Positions 28,972 to 36,944 of a DNA stretch of 39,343 nt are shown here, piece after piece. The translations under genes were made by a program, and so were the position numbers. Numbering within the stretch: position 1 is the stretch's first letter; every line of letters begins with the position of its first letter. Origin of the DNA: a virus; the IMG/VR virus record IMGVR_UViG_3300036846_001161, positions 1 to 39,343 of that record; one strand, written 5' to 3'. The notes beneath the pieces were generated by a model. That model had not been told where the DNA came from. It saw only the letters and a program-made list of their open reading frames with translations, and did no database searches.

Positions 28972-30996
28972 CTAGGCCGTCACGTTGACCGAAGAGGGAC
29001 TGATCTGTGACAGCGCCAGGTTCTTGCTCAGGGCCGCTAGGGCCGTGTTCAACTCGTTGTCCGCCTCAAGCTGCAACTTGGCCACACCCAGATCGGCCTG
29101 GCTGATCGTCTGGGCCGCATTGGTCACGGCGTTGGCTGCATTGGTGACGCCGCCGGCCGCCCCTGTCTCGGTGCTCACCGCCTGGTTGAGGCCCTGAATA
29201 CCGTTCAAGATAGAGGTTACGCCGGCCAAGGCATTGCCACTCGCCGTGCCGGACCCCTGCGCTTCCTGGATGCCCTGGGTGACCAGACTACTCAAGATGC
29301 CCGGTATCTGAGCGATGATGTTCCCGCTCACCGCCCCGACATCGGCACCTTCGGTCGAGGACCCCGACAGCCCTAGGTTTGCATACCTGTTCGTGACGCC
29401 TCCCCGGGCCGTGCTAAGCGCCGCCCGAATGGAGTCGGCGATGCCAGGCGGCAACTGCCCGGTTGTCTCTGCCGACAACAGCGGTATGGCGGCCTGACCC
29501 TCCCGCGCCGATAGATCGCTCTGTTGCTGAATGATCGGCGACGCACTCTGGATCGCCGTCGCCAGCCCGGTCTGCGCCGCCGGGATCAGCTGCTGGGCCG
29601 CCGTCTGGAAGCTCTGGTTGGCCGGTCCTTGTGCCGCGAAAGCATTGGCCCCGGCCTGCGTCGGCGCATTGGTCGCCTGCCCAGGCACCGTCGGCTTGTT
29701 GAGGAAGTTCATCCCCAGCCCGCCGACTAGGCCAGCCAAAGACAACAGCCCCTGGTTCTCGTTGGCCCAAGCCTTGAGGTTGCCGAACAACCCCTTGTCC
29801 GCTCCTGCCTCGTCGGCCGTCACACTGCTTGACAAATCCGTCCCGCTTACGGTGCCCTTGGTTGCCCCCGGGAAGAACTCCCCACCACTCGTGCCTGCGG
29901 CACTCGTGGTCGGCGTCGCTGTTGGTGTAGGTGTGGCCGGGGGCGTCGTTGTAGGTGGTGTCAAGGTCGAGGTGTTGACTGGGCCGGTTGCGGTCGTCGT
30001 GGTAGGTGGAGTCGTCGGCGGCGGGGCAGCGGTCGTGCCTGCGGTCGACCCTGACACATCGGTAGTGGTGTCCAGCCCCAAGCCGCTGGGGGTCTGAAGC
30101 TCAATGGGAGCGCCACCCGGAGCAGGCGGGGCCGTTGCCGCCCCACCCGTCACCAGGTTGCTGGTCGCCCCTGGGGTCGCAGCCGGAGCCGCCGCCGTCC
30201 CGGCTCCTGCTGTGGTCCCCGTCCCCTCCGGTGTGGCAATCGTCGGCGTGTTGATGGCCGGCACTCTACCCAATCCCGGCAGGGTGACCATGGGTTGCTC
30301 AGCCGCCGCTGCCGTCCCGATGGGGTTGATCGCACTGAGTATCCCACTTGGGCTTGGCAAGGGGATACCAAAGAGGCTCGGTCCGGCCCCACCCGCTGCT
30401 GCTTCGGGGGCAGCCGCCGCGACATTGACATCCGGCAGGGCAATCCCCGTTGCCGTCGCATCCGTCGCCGGTAGATAGCCAAAGGCCTGGAGGAACTGTG
30501 CCGCCTCAGCCGGGGTAGCAAAGCTACCCGACGCGAACGCCTCGCCGATCAACTGCGGCGCGAACTGCTCCCCCACCGCTGCTGTCTCGGCTCCCAGCTG
30601 ACCGGACCCCAGCACCTCCCCCAGTGCCTGCGTCTGACCCAGCTCTCCTGCCCCGCCCGGCTCTTGCAGCAACCCTGCGGCCCTGCTCAGGTTAGGCTGG
30701 ATTTTACCGGCGATCTCCTCAGGACTCATAGTAAAGCTGGCGTCGGCCCCCAAGCCGGCCACATCACCGACGCCACTAGCGGCTCCAAAGATACCCGGTA
30801 TGGCTCCGCCAAGCGCCAACCCCCCCGCGCCTAGCCCCGCCGCGATGTCGCCTAACCCAAAAGTAGCGGCCCCGATAGCTTCTGGTGCAATCGCGCTGAC
30901 GGCCACCTCCGGCAGGATAACCTCCGGCAGGATGGCGGCCGAAAAGATGTGACACCGAAAATGTGCGTCGGGATCAGTCCACGGAAAGCTTTTCAT
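28972..30996 (-). CDS. Gly/Ala/Thr-rich internal virion protein
   Basis: 674 aa. The first 110 residues are hydrophobic and Gly-rich (AAGLGAGGLALGGAIPGIFG). A long Ala/Pro/Thr linker of low complexity follows (TTTTATGPVNTSTLTPPTTT). Residues around 420-435 (GLLSLAGLVGGLGM) could cross a membrane. The C-terminal 200 are Gln/Ala-rich helices. First of three large proteins in T7 gp14-15-16 order, it is a candidate for the outer-membrane channel (gp14 role), from position and composition only. Confidence 0.65.
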   Translation of the reverse strand: MKSFPWTDPDAHFRCHIFSAAILPEVILPEVAVSAIAPEAIGAATFGLGDIAAGLGAGGLALGGAIPGIFGAASGVGDVAGLGADASFTMSPEEIAGKIQPNLSRAAGLLQEPGGAGELGQTQALGEVLGSGQLGAETAAVGEQFAPQLIGEAFASGSFATPAEAAQFLQAFGYLPATDATATGIALPDVNVAAAAPEAAAGGAGPSLFGIPLPSPSGILSAINPIGTAAAAEQPMVTLPGLGRVPAINTPTIATPEGTGTTAGAGTAAAPAATPGATSNLVTGGAATAPPAPGGAPIELQTPSGLGLDTTTDVSGSTAGTTAAPPPTTPPTTTTATGPVNTSTLTPPTTTPPATPTPTATPTTSAAGTSGGEFFPGATKGTVSGTDLSSSVTADEAGADKGLFGNLKAWANENQGLLSLAGLVGGLGMNFLNKPTVPGQATNAPTQAGANAFAAQGPANQSFQTAAQQLIPAAQTGLATAIQSASPIIQQQSDLSAREGQAAIPLLSAETTGQLPPGIADSIRAALSTARGGVTNRYANLGLSGSSTEGADVGAVSGNIIAQIPGILSSLVTQGIQEAQGSGTASGNALAGVTSILNGIQGLNQAVSTETGAAGGVTNAANAVTNAAQTISQADLGVAKLQLEADNELNTALAALSKNLALSQISPSSVNVTA

Positions 30997-31492
30997 CCGA
31001 GGCTTCCCCTATCAAGCGAGTGTAGTTGACCTCACTAATCCTATAGCCCAAAAGCGTGAGGAAGGCATCCGCCGCATTGGCTTCCGTCTTCACCCGGATG
31101 TTGATGATCTGCGCGCCATACCGCTCTACGGCGTATCGCTCGACAAAACGGATCAGCGTCCGTGCATGTCCACGATACTCGGGCCGCATGTAATAGACAA
31201 GTGCACCAAGGGTGACAACCCGCTCTTCCGGTTTCATCAGACTGTTTCGGTGCAAGTCTCGCCCGAGAACACCTATGAAATATCCTGCAAATCCCCCTGC
31301 TTCATTACTTGCCATCACCGTCAACAGGCGGCCCGCTGCGGCGAGCATCCGGTACTCTTCATAATGTATACATCGGGTGAACTGGTCGCGGTAACTGCCG
31401 ACCTCTTGCCAATGAGCGTCCAGCACTCCCGCGATCTCAGGGAGCGCCTCGTCGAATGTCGTGACCCTACAGCGGATCATCGGGGAAGACAT
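30974..31492 (-). CDS. GNAT-family N-acyltransferase, T7 gp13-like position
   Basis: 172 aa. The acetyl-CoA binding motif is visible as LGALVYYMRPEYRGHARTLIRF, with a preceding FAGYFIG strand and a C-terminal LGYRISEVNYTRL, as in GNAT enzymes. In T7-like phages a GNAT-like protein (gene 13 group) sits just before the internal virion proteins, exactly as here. ATG 31492 overlaps the oxygenase gene; ATG 31480 is possible. Both ends overlap neighbours by more than 20 bases. It may modify a virion protein or be structural. Confidence 0.75.
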   Translation of the reverse strand: MSSPMIRCRVTTFDEALPEIAGVLDAHWQEVGSYRDQFTRCIHYEEYRMLAAAGRLLTVMASNEAGGFAGYFIGVLGRDLHRNSLMKPEERVVTLGALVYYMRPEYRGHARTLIRFVERYAVERYGAQIINIRVKTEANAADAFLTLLGYRISEVNYTRLIGEASDEKLSVD

Positions 31493-31991
31493 CGATGATC
31501 AGGTGCACCCGGCCCTCTGCCCCATCATTGCCCGCCGAGTGCTCAGTGTGCTTGTCAAAGGCTCCGATCATCCCCGCCGGCAGATGGCAGCGCCGCTCTC
31601 CCCAAGCGAGCCACGCCCCAGGGTTGGTCAGCAGCGCCAAGTGGTAACGCTCGGTCGCCTCAGCGTAAGCCCCAATATCAATGTGGGGTGTCACCCGGCC
31701 ACCAGGAGCCAGACGCACCAGCATCGCCCGGCCCGGCTGGCCCTCGGCTCGCAAGGCAATAACTGCAACAGCCTCGGCCAACACACCTTGACAATGACGC
31801 GTGCCTACCACTTCAAGTTGGTGCAGCACATCCCGTGGCCGGTCACCCGGTTGCCGCCTCAAGAAGATCGTCTCGCTGTCCCGGTGCGGCGTGTAAGGCA
31901 ACCTTTGTCGCCATTGCTCCTCCTGCCACACTTCCTCCAGCTTGGGCAGCGCACCCAGGATCGCCTTGATGTCATAGTGGAAGCCACGCAT
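31467..31991 (-). CDS. Aspartyl/asparaginyl beta-hydroxylase-like 2OG-Fe(II) oxygenase
   Basis: 174 aa. The ATG overlaps the stop of the upstream membrane-protein gene (TGATG). The iron-binding triad is visible as HID (H103, D105) and H151, with R161 placed to bind 2-oxoglutarate (EGRVHLIIDVFPDD). The PGGRVTPHID and DKHTEHSAGN segments are typical of the aspartyl/asparaginyl hydroxylase family. It would hydroxylate a protein side chain. Between tail and ejection genes, its substrate may be a virion protein; unproven. Confidence 0.8.
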   Translation of the reverse strand: MRGFHYDIKAILGALPKLEEVWQEEQWRQRLPYTPHRDSETIFLRRQPGDRPRDVLHQLEVVGTRHCQGVLAEAVAVIALRAEGQPGRAMLVRLAPGGRVTPHIDIGAYAEATERYHLALLTNPGAWLAWGERRCHLPAGMIGAFDKHTEHSAGNDGAEGRVHLIIDVFPDDPL

Positions 31992-32149
31992 CACCGCAGA
32001 CCAGGCATAAAGAGGACAATCGTGATCAGCAGCGCGGCGATCCAAGCAAACCAGCTTGAGGCCCAAGTAAACGTTGCCACCTGTGGAATAGGAAGCAGGG
32101 CCAGGAACCACAAGAACAGATCGACCACCAACAGTATCTCGACAACCAT
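31991..32149 (-). CDS. 52-aa two-helix membrane protein
   Basis: GGAGG lies seven bases before ATG 32149, and its stop overlaps the oxygenase ATG. Nearly all residues are hydrophobic: VVEILLVVDLFLWFLALLPI, a short turn, then WASSWFAWIAALLITIVLFM, giving two membrane helices. An upstream in-frame methionine is rejected because it overlaps the previous gene. It could be a second holin-like protein or a membrane anchor for the oxygenase or GNAT. Confidence 0.6.
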   Translation of the reverse strand: MVVEILLVVDLFLWFLALLPIPQVATFTWASSWFAWIAALLITIVLFMPGLR

Positions 32150-32150
32150 C

Positions 32151-32507
32151 TCACCCTCCGACGAGGACGCCCTGTGCCGCAAACACTTGGTAGACGCTGG
32201 TGTGCTCCGAATAGTTGACGCCGACAAAGGCGTCGAGGTTTTCTTTGTTGGTGAAGTCGTACTTGGTCAGGTCGTCGCCGGTCAGGCCAAAGGCGGCGTT
32301 CATCGCATTGTGTTTCTGCTGGTGATTAATCAACCAAAAGAAGGCGTTGTCGAGCGCCGGCAAAGGATCGAGCGGGATCGTCGGCTGCGGGAAACCGGCA
32401 GCGGCAAGCGCCGCGTCGATGTCGTCATGGTCACGAGCATGAGCGAACGACCACGCCGACAGTTGCTGCGGCGTATTACCTGCTGATAGAATGCCAACCA
32501 GCGTCAT
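32151..32507 (-). CDS. Small His-rich phage protein
   Basis: 118 aa from ATG 32507, with only a weak ribosome site, following a gene-free GC-rich spacer. A central motif (FFWLINHQQKHNAMNAAFGLTGDDLTKYDF) recalls short phage virion-region proteins with an HQ..HN.MN..L...G.DL...DF pattern; I know no function. It ends two bases before the next ATG. The conserved-looking His pair might bind metal. Confidence 0.6.
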   Translation of the reverse strand: MTLVGILSAGNTPQQLSAWSFAHARDHDDIDAALAAAGFPQPTIPLDPLPALDNAFFWLINHQQKHNAMNAAFGLTGDDLTKYDFTNKENLDAFVGVNYSEHTSVYQVFAAQGVLVGG

Positions 32508-32852
32508 GGGGAGCGCAGGCCCTGTGCGCTTTGGTAGCCCCGGGGGAACATCCCGTCCCCCCGGGGTTCTTTGCCTGTGCTCAGTTCAACCAAGCGCGGA
32601 TGCGGCGGCCCTTGTACGCGAACACTGTCGTGTTCCTCACTACGGACCTGCGGCACAGGACTCCACAGTGAGACGCGGCGCTCCCGTCGCCATAGGCAGT
32701 GGGCGGCTCTCGCCACCTCGGGTTGGCACCCTCCTCGGGGTGGTCGGACGGGACAGCCCCGCGAAGAGCGGACGTACCGGGCCTCGTTCAGTCCCGGTCC
32801 CAAGCCGCGTACCCGTCCGTACACGTTAGAGAGCGCAAGGTTCATCAACAAC
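32508..32852 (-). other. Gene-free hairpin-rich spacer, candidate structured RNA
   Basis: 345 bases within the late operon without a convincing ORF. Perfect or near-perfect stems follow each other: GAACAC/GTGTTC (32620-32635), CTCACT/AGTGAG (32636-32672) around CCTG/CAGG, GGCGGC/GCCACC (32702-32717) with loop GAGA on the complement, CACCC/GGGTG (32727-32742), ACCGGG/CCCGGT (32776-32798) inside CGGACG/CGTCCG (32769-32819), and a 9-bp GC stem at 32538-32566. GC richness alone favours stems, so this is tentative. A short leftward reading frame ending near 32582 lacks a good start. Confidence 0.3.
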
Positions 32853-33059
32853 TTACAGCTTGTCGAGCAAGTTGGCAAGTTCGTCCCGCCGCTCCCTGAT
32901 GTAGGTCCTGACCGCTGCCATCTTCTCCGGGTCCTCCCGGATAGCGGCGGCCTCGGTCAACACCCGCGTCCACTGCTCGATATGGAAGCGGTGCATCTCT
33001 GCTTCGGGCACGGCCGTCGGCTGAAGTTGGGCCGCCCCGTTTGCTTCACATTCTCCCAT
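32853..33059 (-). CDS. Small helical hypothetical protein
   Basis: 68 aa. ATG 33059 overlaps the stop of the previous gene (TGATG). The C-terminal 45 residues form one long charged helix (IEQWTRVLTEAAAIREDPEKMAAVRTYI, ending RDELANLLDKL), possibly a coiled coil. It is the last gene before the hairpin-rich spacer. No family; a virion assembly or chaperone role would fit the position. Confidence 0.5.
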   Translation of the reverse strand: MGECEANGAAQLQPTAVPEAEMHRFHIEQWTRVLTEAAAIREDPEKMAAVRTYIRERRDELANLLDKL

Positions 33060-33280
33060 CAGAAGCCTCCTCCCCGGCTCTCGCCCGAACGGTTGGTGTT
33101 GGCCACCGGCCGCTCGATGGTCTTGGTCCCCACTTGTGTAGTATCCATGCAGCCTCTTCCGAGAAAGCCATTTGCGAAAGGAGATTGCGACCCTTGCTCG
33201 TAGGTCTTCCCATTGGGCGTCACGTTGCACACATGGCCCTGCGGCCACTGAGCCTCGTCGGGCTTGTTCCACCTCGGCAT
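33059..33280 (-). CDS. Small hypothetical protein
   Basis: 73 aa. AGGAGG stands five bases before the ATG at 33280 (an ATG at 33283 is too close to it). The first 25 residues (PRWNKPDEAQWPQGHVCNVTPNGK) carry a Cys, and another occurs mid-protein (GRGCMD). The C-terminus is Gly/Ser/Arg-rich and probably disordered. Its stop overlaps the next ATG. Not recognised. Confidence 0.5.
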   Translation of the reverse strand: MPRWNKPDEAQWPQGHVCNVTPNGKTYEQGSQSPFANGFLGRGCMDTTQVGTKTIERPVANTNRSGESRGGGF

Positions 33281-33507
33281 CATCTCCTCCTCTTAAACCA
33301 ACTCTTCAGCCACTCCCACCAGGTCATCCGCTGGGGGCTGAGGACCTTGACCAGGACGGGTGCCCACCCCGCCAATATCTCCAGCAGATCGATCCCCATG
33401 ATCTGGCCCAGCTCGATCAGCTTGTCGGGGTCGTAGCCGGCCTCACGCAGCTTCCACCCCAATTCGATAGGGGTGATGCGGTCGGGGTCGTAGACCTGGA
33501 CGGCCAT
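33280..33507 (-). CDS. Small hypothetical protein with amphipathic C-terminus
   Basis: 75 aa. The ATG overlaps the stop of the upstream gene. The body is helical (LGWKLREAGYDPDKLIELGQIMGIDLLEILAG), followed by a hydrophobic segment (WAPVLVKVL) and a Trp-rich basic tail (TWWEWLKSWFKRRR) likely to bind membrane. It belongs to the run of four small genes between the tail hub and the oxygenase. Function unknown. Confidence 0.5.
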   Translation of the reverse strand: MAVQVYDPDRITPIELGWKLREAGYDPDKLIELGQIMGIDLLEILAGWAPVLVKVLSPQRMTWWEWLKSWFKRRR

Positions 33508-33695
33508 CAGGCCATCCCTGTCTTAACGGCCAGCCACTCCGGGACGCGCATCGTGCCGGCCTCATCCCACTCGCACCGGCTCTTAGGTAGCCAGACTGCC
33601 CGGCGGCCGTCGGCGAATTTCCAGGCAAGCTCCGTCTCGGCAAGGACCTCGCCGTGGAACTCGTGCATCTCGTCATCATCAGAAGGCTGGGGCAT
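33507..33695 (-). CDS. Small hypothetical protein
   Basis: 62 aa from ATG 33695, which lies within the last codons of the hub gene; a TTG at 33710 is less likely. The pattern HGEVLAETELAWKF...AVWLPKSRCEW...VPEWLAVKTGM is a small beta-barrel-like fold seen in short phage and bacterial proteins ending with a P.WLA..KG segment. No function is known to me. The stop overlaps the next ATG (TGATG). Confidence 0.5.
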   Translation of the reverse strand: MPQPSDDDEMHEFHGEVLAETELAWKFADGRRAVWLPKSRCEWDEAGTMRVPEWLAVKTGMA

Positions 33696-35949
33696 CGGGG
33701 AGCCAAGCAAGAGCCATGTAATTGATATTATTCGCCGCCACCATCGAGGTCAATGTCCAGCCCAGATAGTGCCCCCAGGTGCCGTTGGCGTCTTGGTACT
33801 GGACCGCGAAGCTTCTCCCATAGGCACCGGGCGGGTTAGGCATAATGACGCCTGGGTTGGGATAGCCTAGTGGCCCCAGCGGCACATCCCCGAACTCCGA
33901 GTGGATCGTCAGCTCGTAGCTCATCGGCTGCTCAGCCGTCAGATAAAACCGCATGGCCCGCTTGGCCTTCAGGGCCGACGTAGCCCCGTAGAACTTGCTG
34001 ATCATGGTCTTCTGCAAGGTCACGCTCGGCCGGCTGAACATCTCCCAGATATGTTGGTGGTCGGCCCCATAACCAATAAACTGGCCGCCGACACCAACAG
34101 TGGCCAGGTAGAGCATCAGCTGTTCCTGGGTAGCACTAAACCACTTGAACCCGTCCCACAGCAGCAGCAGGTTGCGGACCAGGTTCTTATAGGGATCAAT
34201 TACCTGCATCGATATACAATAACATTTGATGCCAAAGAGGTGCACCGTGCAGGCCGTCGGCAGGATGCCCGACTGGTCCGGCAGGTTATTGAAGAGGTCG
34301 TCAAGGTCGGTGCTGATCTTTCTTATCGAGGACCCGTAAAGGCCGTAGATGCCAGTCGGGTTGGCGAAGATGATCGCCTCGCCAAAGTTCTGGATGGTCT
34401 GCGGCCAAATACAGCCTACCTGCGGGTCCACATTGGTGACCGTGAAGGTGGTGCTGGTCACGCCCGGCGAAGTGCTTGTCGCCCCCACGGTTGTCGTGGT
34501 CGGGTTGCTGATGGCATTCACCGAACTATCGCCGAACTCGTAGAGGAACCCCGACGACTGGGCCAGCCCCAGCAGGTGGTAGATCAGGAAGTTGTCGTTG
34601 TTCTCGCTTATGATACCACCGGCGGCCGCCGAGAAGTCGGACACGCTACCACCAGCCGTCGTATAGCGGAAGGTGTTGTTGACCATCCACACCCGGTTCT
34701 TGAACACTTGGATGGCAGCGCCGCTGACCGGGTGGGCACCGCCCTGCGGCATCAGGTCGACGGTCGCCGTGGCTACGTTGGGGTTGCCGCCGACAAAGGT
34801 CACCACCGCATCGTGGTAGTCCTGCCCGGGATTGATCACCGTCACGCTGGTGACGACGCCGGCCCCCATGTTGGCCGTCGCCACCGCCCCGAAGCCAAAC
34901 CCGAACGGGTCGGTGATCTGTACTGTGGGAGTGCTGGTGTAGCCGGCCCCTCCATCGGTCACCGCTATCGAGTTGATCCCGTTGAGGCTGACGACCGCAA
35001 TACCTGTAGCCGTGTTGCCGCCACCGGCCGGAGCACCGAACGTCACCGTCGGTGCACTCGTGTAGCCCAAGCCCGGAGTCACGATGCTAACCTGGGTAAT
35101 GCTGTTGGCGGCCCCTGCCGCTACGGCTGTCGCCCCCGAACCTCCCCCTCCCGAGAAGGTCACCGTCGGCTGATTGGTGTAGCCCGTCCCTCCATCCACT
35201 ATCTGTACGCTGATCACGCCGCCGCCGCCGATGGTCGCTGTGCCTGTCGCCAGCCTGTCGGCATTGCCGCCGCCGGTGATCAGCACTTGCAGTGAGCCGC
35301 CGTCATGAGGGCCGTAGCCGGTGCCGGGATTGGTGATGGTGATGTTCGTCACCGAGCCGTTGACGATCTGAGATACCGCTGTCGCCCCCGTCCCACTACC
35401 CCCCACAATGGTGACCGTCGGCGGAGACGTATAGTTCTGGCCGGCGCTTGTCACCGTCACCTGTGGTGCCAAGCTCCCCGGCCCATAAAGTACACTTCCG
35501 TCCCAGATGTGATAGCTGTCGGCGCTCCCGATGCAGAGATACTTGGCACCATAAGTGGCGCTGACCGGCAAGGTCGGGCTCAACGTAAACGTGCCCGGCC
35601 CGGCAATCGTCGTCATCGCCCCGCCAGGTATCGCTACCTGGACCGCTGAGCCATCGCTCAGAAAGACACAGAAGAACTCGTTGCCGCCCAGCACAAAGAA
35701 CTGGTAGGCGGCAATGCTAAGGGGCGCGCTAACATAGATCGGGTTGGAGGCACTGCTGGCCAGGAAGGCCATCTGCCCGTTGCCGATCCACATGACGTTC
35801 TCAAGCCACGCGAAGTCGGCATCATCGATCGCCGTCGGCGACCCCTTGACCTCCATCCCCTTGAAGGGAAAGGGGCTGAACAGCTCAAGCTCGCCGGGCA
35901 GCCCCGTCGCCAGGCCGGCTCCCCTCGCCGCCTGTTGACCCTGGGCCAC
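33679..35949 (-). CDS. Tail hub / nozzle protein (T7 gp12 / P22 gp10-like) with GYTS repeats
   Basis: 756 aa from GTG 35949, the first bases of which lie in a GNA-hairpin arm. N-terminal (AWLENVMWIGNGQMAFL) and C-terminal regions look like the beta-propeller hub of podovirus tails. Residues about 160-360 consist of roughly six copies of a GxGYTSxPxVxF ... GGGxGA repeat, a beta-rich insertion module. It follows the two adaptor paralogues as gp12 follows gp11 in T7. The call rests on gene order and fold-level resemblance. It overlaps the next small gene by 17 bases. Confidence 0.65.
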   Translation of the reverse strand: MAQGQQAARGAGLATGLPGELELFSPFPFKGMEVKGSPTAIDDADFAWLENVMWIGNGQMAFLASSASNPIYVSAPLSIAAYQFFVLGGNEFFCVFLSDGSAVQVAIPGGAMTTIAGPGTFTLSPTLPVSATYGAKYLCIGSADSYHIWDGSVLYGPGSLAPQVTVTSAGQNYTSPPTVTIVGGSGTGATAVSQIVNGSVTNITITNPGTGYGPHDGGSLQVLITGGGNADRLATGTATIGGGGVISVQIVDGGTGYTNQPTVTFSGGGGSGATAVAAGAANSITQVSIVTPGLGYTSAPTVTFGAPAGGGNTATGIAVVSLNGINSIAVTDGGAGYTSTPTVQITDPFGFGFGAVATANMGAGVVTSVTVINPGQDYHDAVVTFVGGNPNVATATVDLMPQGGAHPVSGAAIQVFKNRVWMVNNTFRYTTAGGSVSDFSAAAGGIISENNDNFLIYHLLGLAQSSGFLYEFGDSSVNAISNPTTTTVGATSTSPGVTSTTFTVTNVDPQVGCIWPQTIQNFGEAIIFANPTGIYGLYGSSIRKISTDLDDLFNNLPDQSGILPTACTVHLFGIKCYCISMQVIDPYKNLVRNLLLLWDGFKWFSATQEQLMLYLATVGVGGQFIGYGADHQHIWEMFSRPSVTLQKTMISKFYGATSALKAKRAMRFYLTAEQPMSYELTIHSEFGDVPLGPLGYPNPGVIMPNPPGAYGRSFAVQYQDANGTWGHYLGWTLTSMVAANNINYMALAWLPDAPAF

Positions 35950-35968
35950 GGCTCGCTACGCTCGCCGT
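35948..35968 (-). repeat. GNA-hairpin element 5 (at a start codon)
   Basis: Arms ACGGC (35948-35952) / GCCGT (35964-35968) around TCGCTACGCTC. On the coding strand the core is GAGCGTAGCGA and the arm runs into the GTG start of the tail hub gene. Confidence 0.75.
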
Positions 35969-35977
35969 CTGGCACAG

Positions 35978-36002
35978 TGATGGCGAGCGCAGCGAGCCAT
36001 CA
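35978..36002 (-). repeat. GNA-hairpin element 6 (at a stop codon)
   Basis: Arms TGATGGC (35978-35984) / GCCATCA (35996-36002) around GAGCGCAGCGA. On the coding strand the arm begins with the TGA stop of the upstream adaptor gene. Confidence 0.8.
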
Positions 36003-36944
36003 GGCCATGCCAGCTGAATTATAGTAGTCCGGTATGATAGTTCTTCCAGAGGCCGTCATCGAGGCAAAGCGCATCCGCATTATGTACTGGGCGTCGAACT
36101 GAGGGGCCTTGGCCGCAAGGTCGGGCGTCCCCAGGCAAGCTATCTCGGCCGCCTTATATGCCACCGCAAGGTCGAAGGGCCGAGGGATGGCGTCGTATAT
36201 CTCGTCGTTGAACATGTCCAGATCGATGGGAGTGCAGGTGCAGTCCAGGTCCATCTGAGCGTTCTGGGCAGGGATGGGCCACAGGTAGAAGCTTCCATTC
36301 GTGCCAAGCTGGTAGGGTGACCACACACGGGGGAAGCCCTGTGCAGCGACGTTGTACGACCTGAGGTAGGCCTGGAAGTCGCCCCATGTCATGTACCTCA
36401 TCATCGGCTTCATCGACCCCCACGACACCGCGCAGTTCTTGATGTTCACGATCTCGTTGAGCCCCGGACTGGCCGCGCTCCCCCGCAGAATAGGGTTCAA
36501 GCTCTGGTGTGTGTAGACCTCCTGCCCAAAGATGGCCTGGGCAAAGGGCATCAGTGTAAAGGTGGCCGTCGCCCCGGTCCCGCCTCCCCCGACGAAGTTG
36601 ATCGCCGGCGTATTGAAGGTCGAGTAGCCGTCGCCTGGTGTTAAAAGCTGGATAAACGTAACTTGCCCCCCACCTATGAAAGCCTGGGCGGTGGCAGCCG
36701 TGCCCAGCTGTGGAGGCGAGACAACAACCTGCGGGACACTTGTGTAGCCAGAGCCGCCGCTCACCATGGTCAGATCACTGATCCCCGCCGTGCTGGGCAC
36801 CAACCCTCGGCAGCACTCGCCCTCCAGGGCCACAAAGACCCTGGCCTCGTTGACATACTGGACCAGATCATCGATGTTGAAGCGCTGAAAGGTCTGGTCA
36901 GTCAGCACCCTCTGGAGCCGCTGGAGGTACTCACTCAGCCGCAT
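36000..36944 (-). CDS. Tail adaptor (T7 gp11 / P22 gp4-like) with inserted GYTS repeats
   Basis: 314 aa. ATG 36944 overlaps the stop of the upstream gene (TGATG); a TTG one codon earlier is possible. The opening (LSEYLQRLQRVLTDQTF...FNIDDLVQYVNEARVFVALE) matches the head-tail adaptor family and its neighbour at 36944-37756. After RGLVPSTAG two GYTS-type beta repeats are inserted (SGYTSVP; DGYSTFN), which the neighbour lacks. The C-terminal half (FPRVWSPYQLGTNGSFYLWP; AVAYKAAEIACLG) is the usual adaptor domain. Confidence 0.7.
   Translation of the reverse strand: MRLSEYLQRLQRVLTDQTFQRFNIDDLVQYVNEARVFVALEGECCRGLVPSTAGISDLTMVSGGSGYTSVPQVVVSPPQLGTAATAQAFIGGGQVTFIQLLTPGDGYSTFNTPAINFVGGGGTGATATFTLMPFAQAIFGQEVYTHQSLNPILRGSAASPGLNEIVNIKNCAVSWGSMKPMMRYMTWGDFQAYLRSYNVAAQGFPRVWSPYQLGTNGSFYLWPIPAQNAQMDLDCTCTPIDLDMFNDEIYDAIPRPFDLAVAYKAAEIACLGTPDLAAKAPQFDAQYIMRMRFASMTASGRTIIPDYYNSAGMA

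Noticed and set aside
32504-32878. 124-codon minus-strand ORF in the hairpin-rich spacer
   Set aside because: Composition rich in Cys, Trp, Arg and Pro, no ribosome site, and overlap with the previous gene; another short frame ending near 32582 has no usable start.
33901-35295. 464-codon plus-strand ORF
   Set aside because: It is antisense to the tail hub gene and has low-complexity Arg/His-rich composition without domain motifs.
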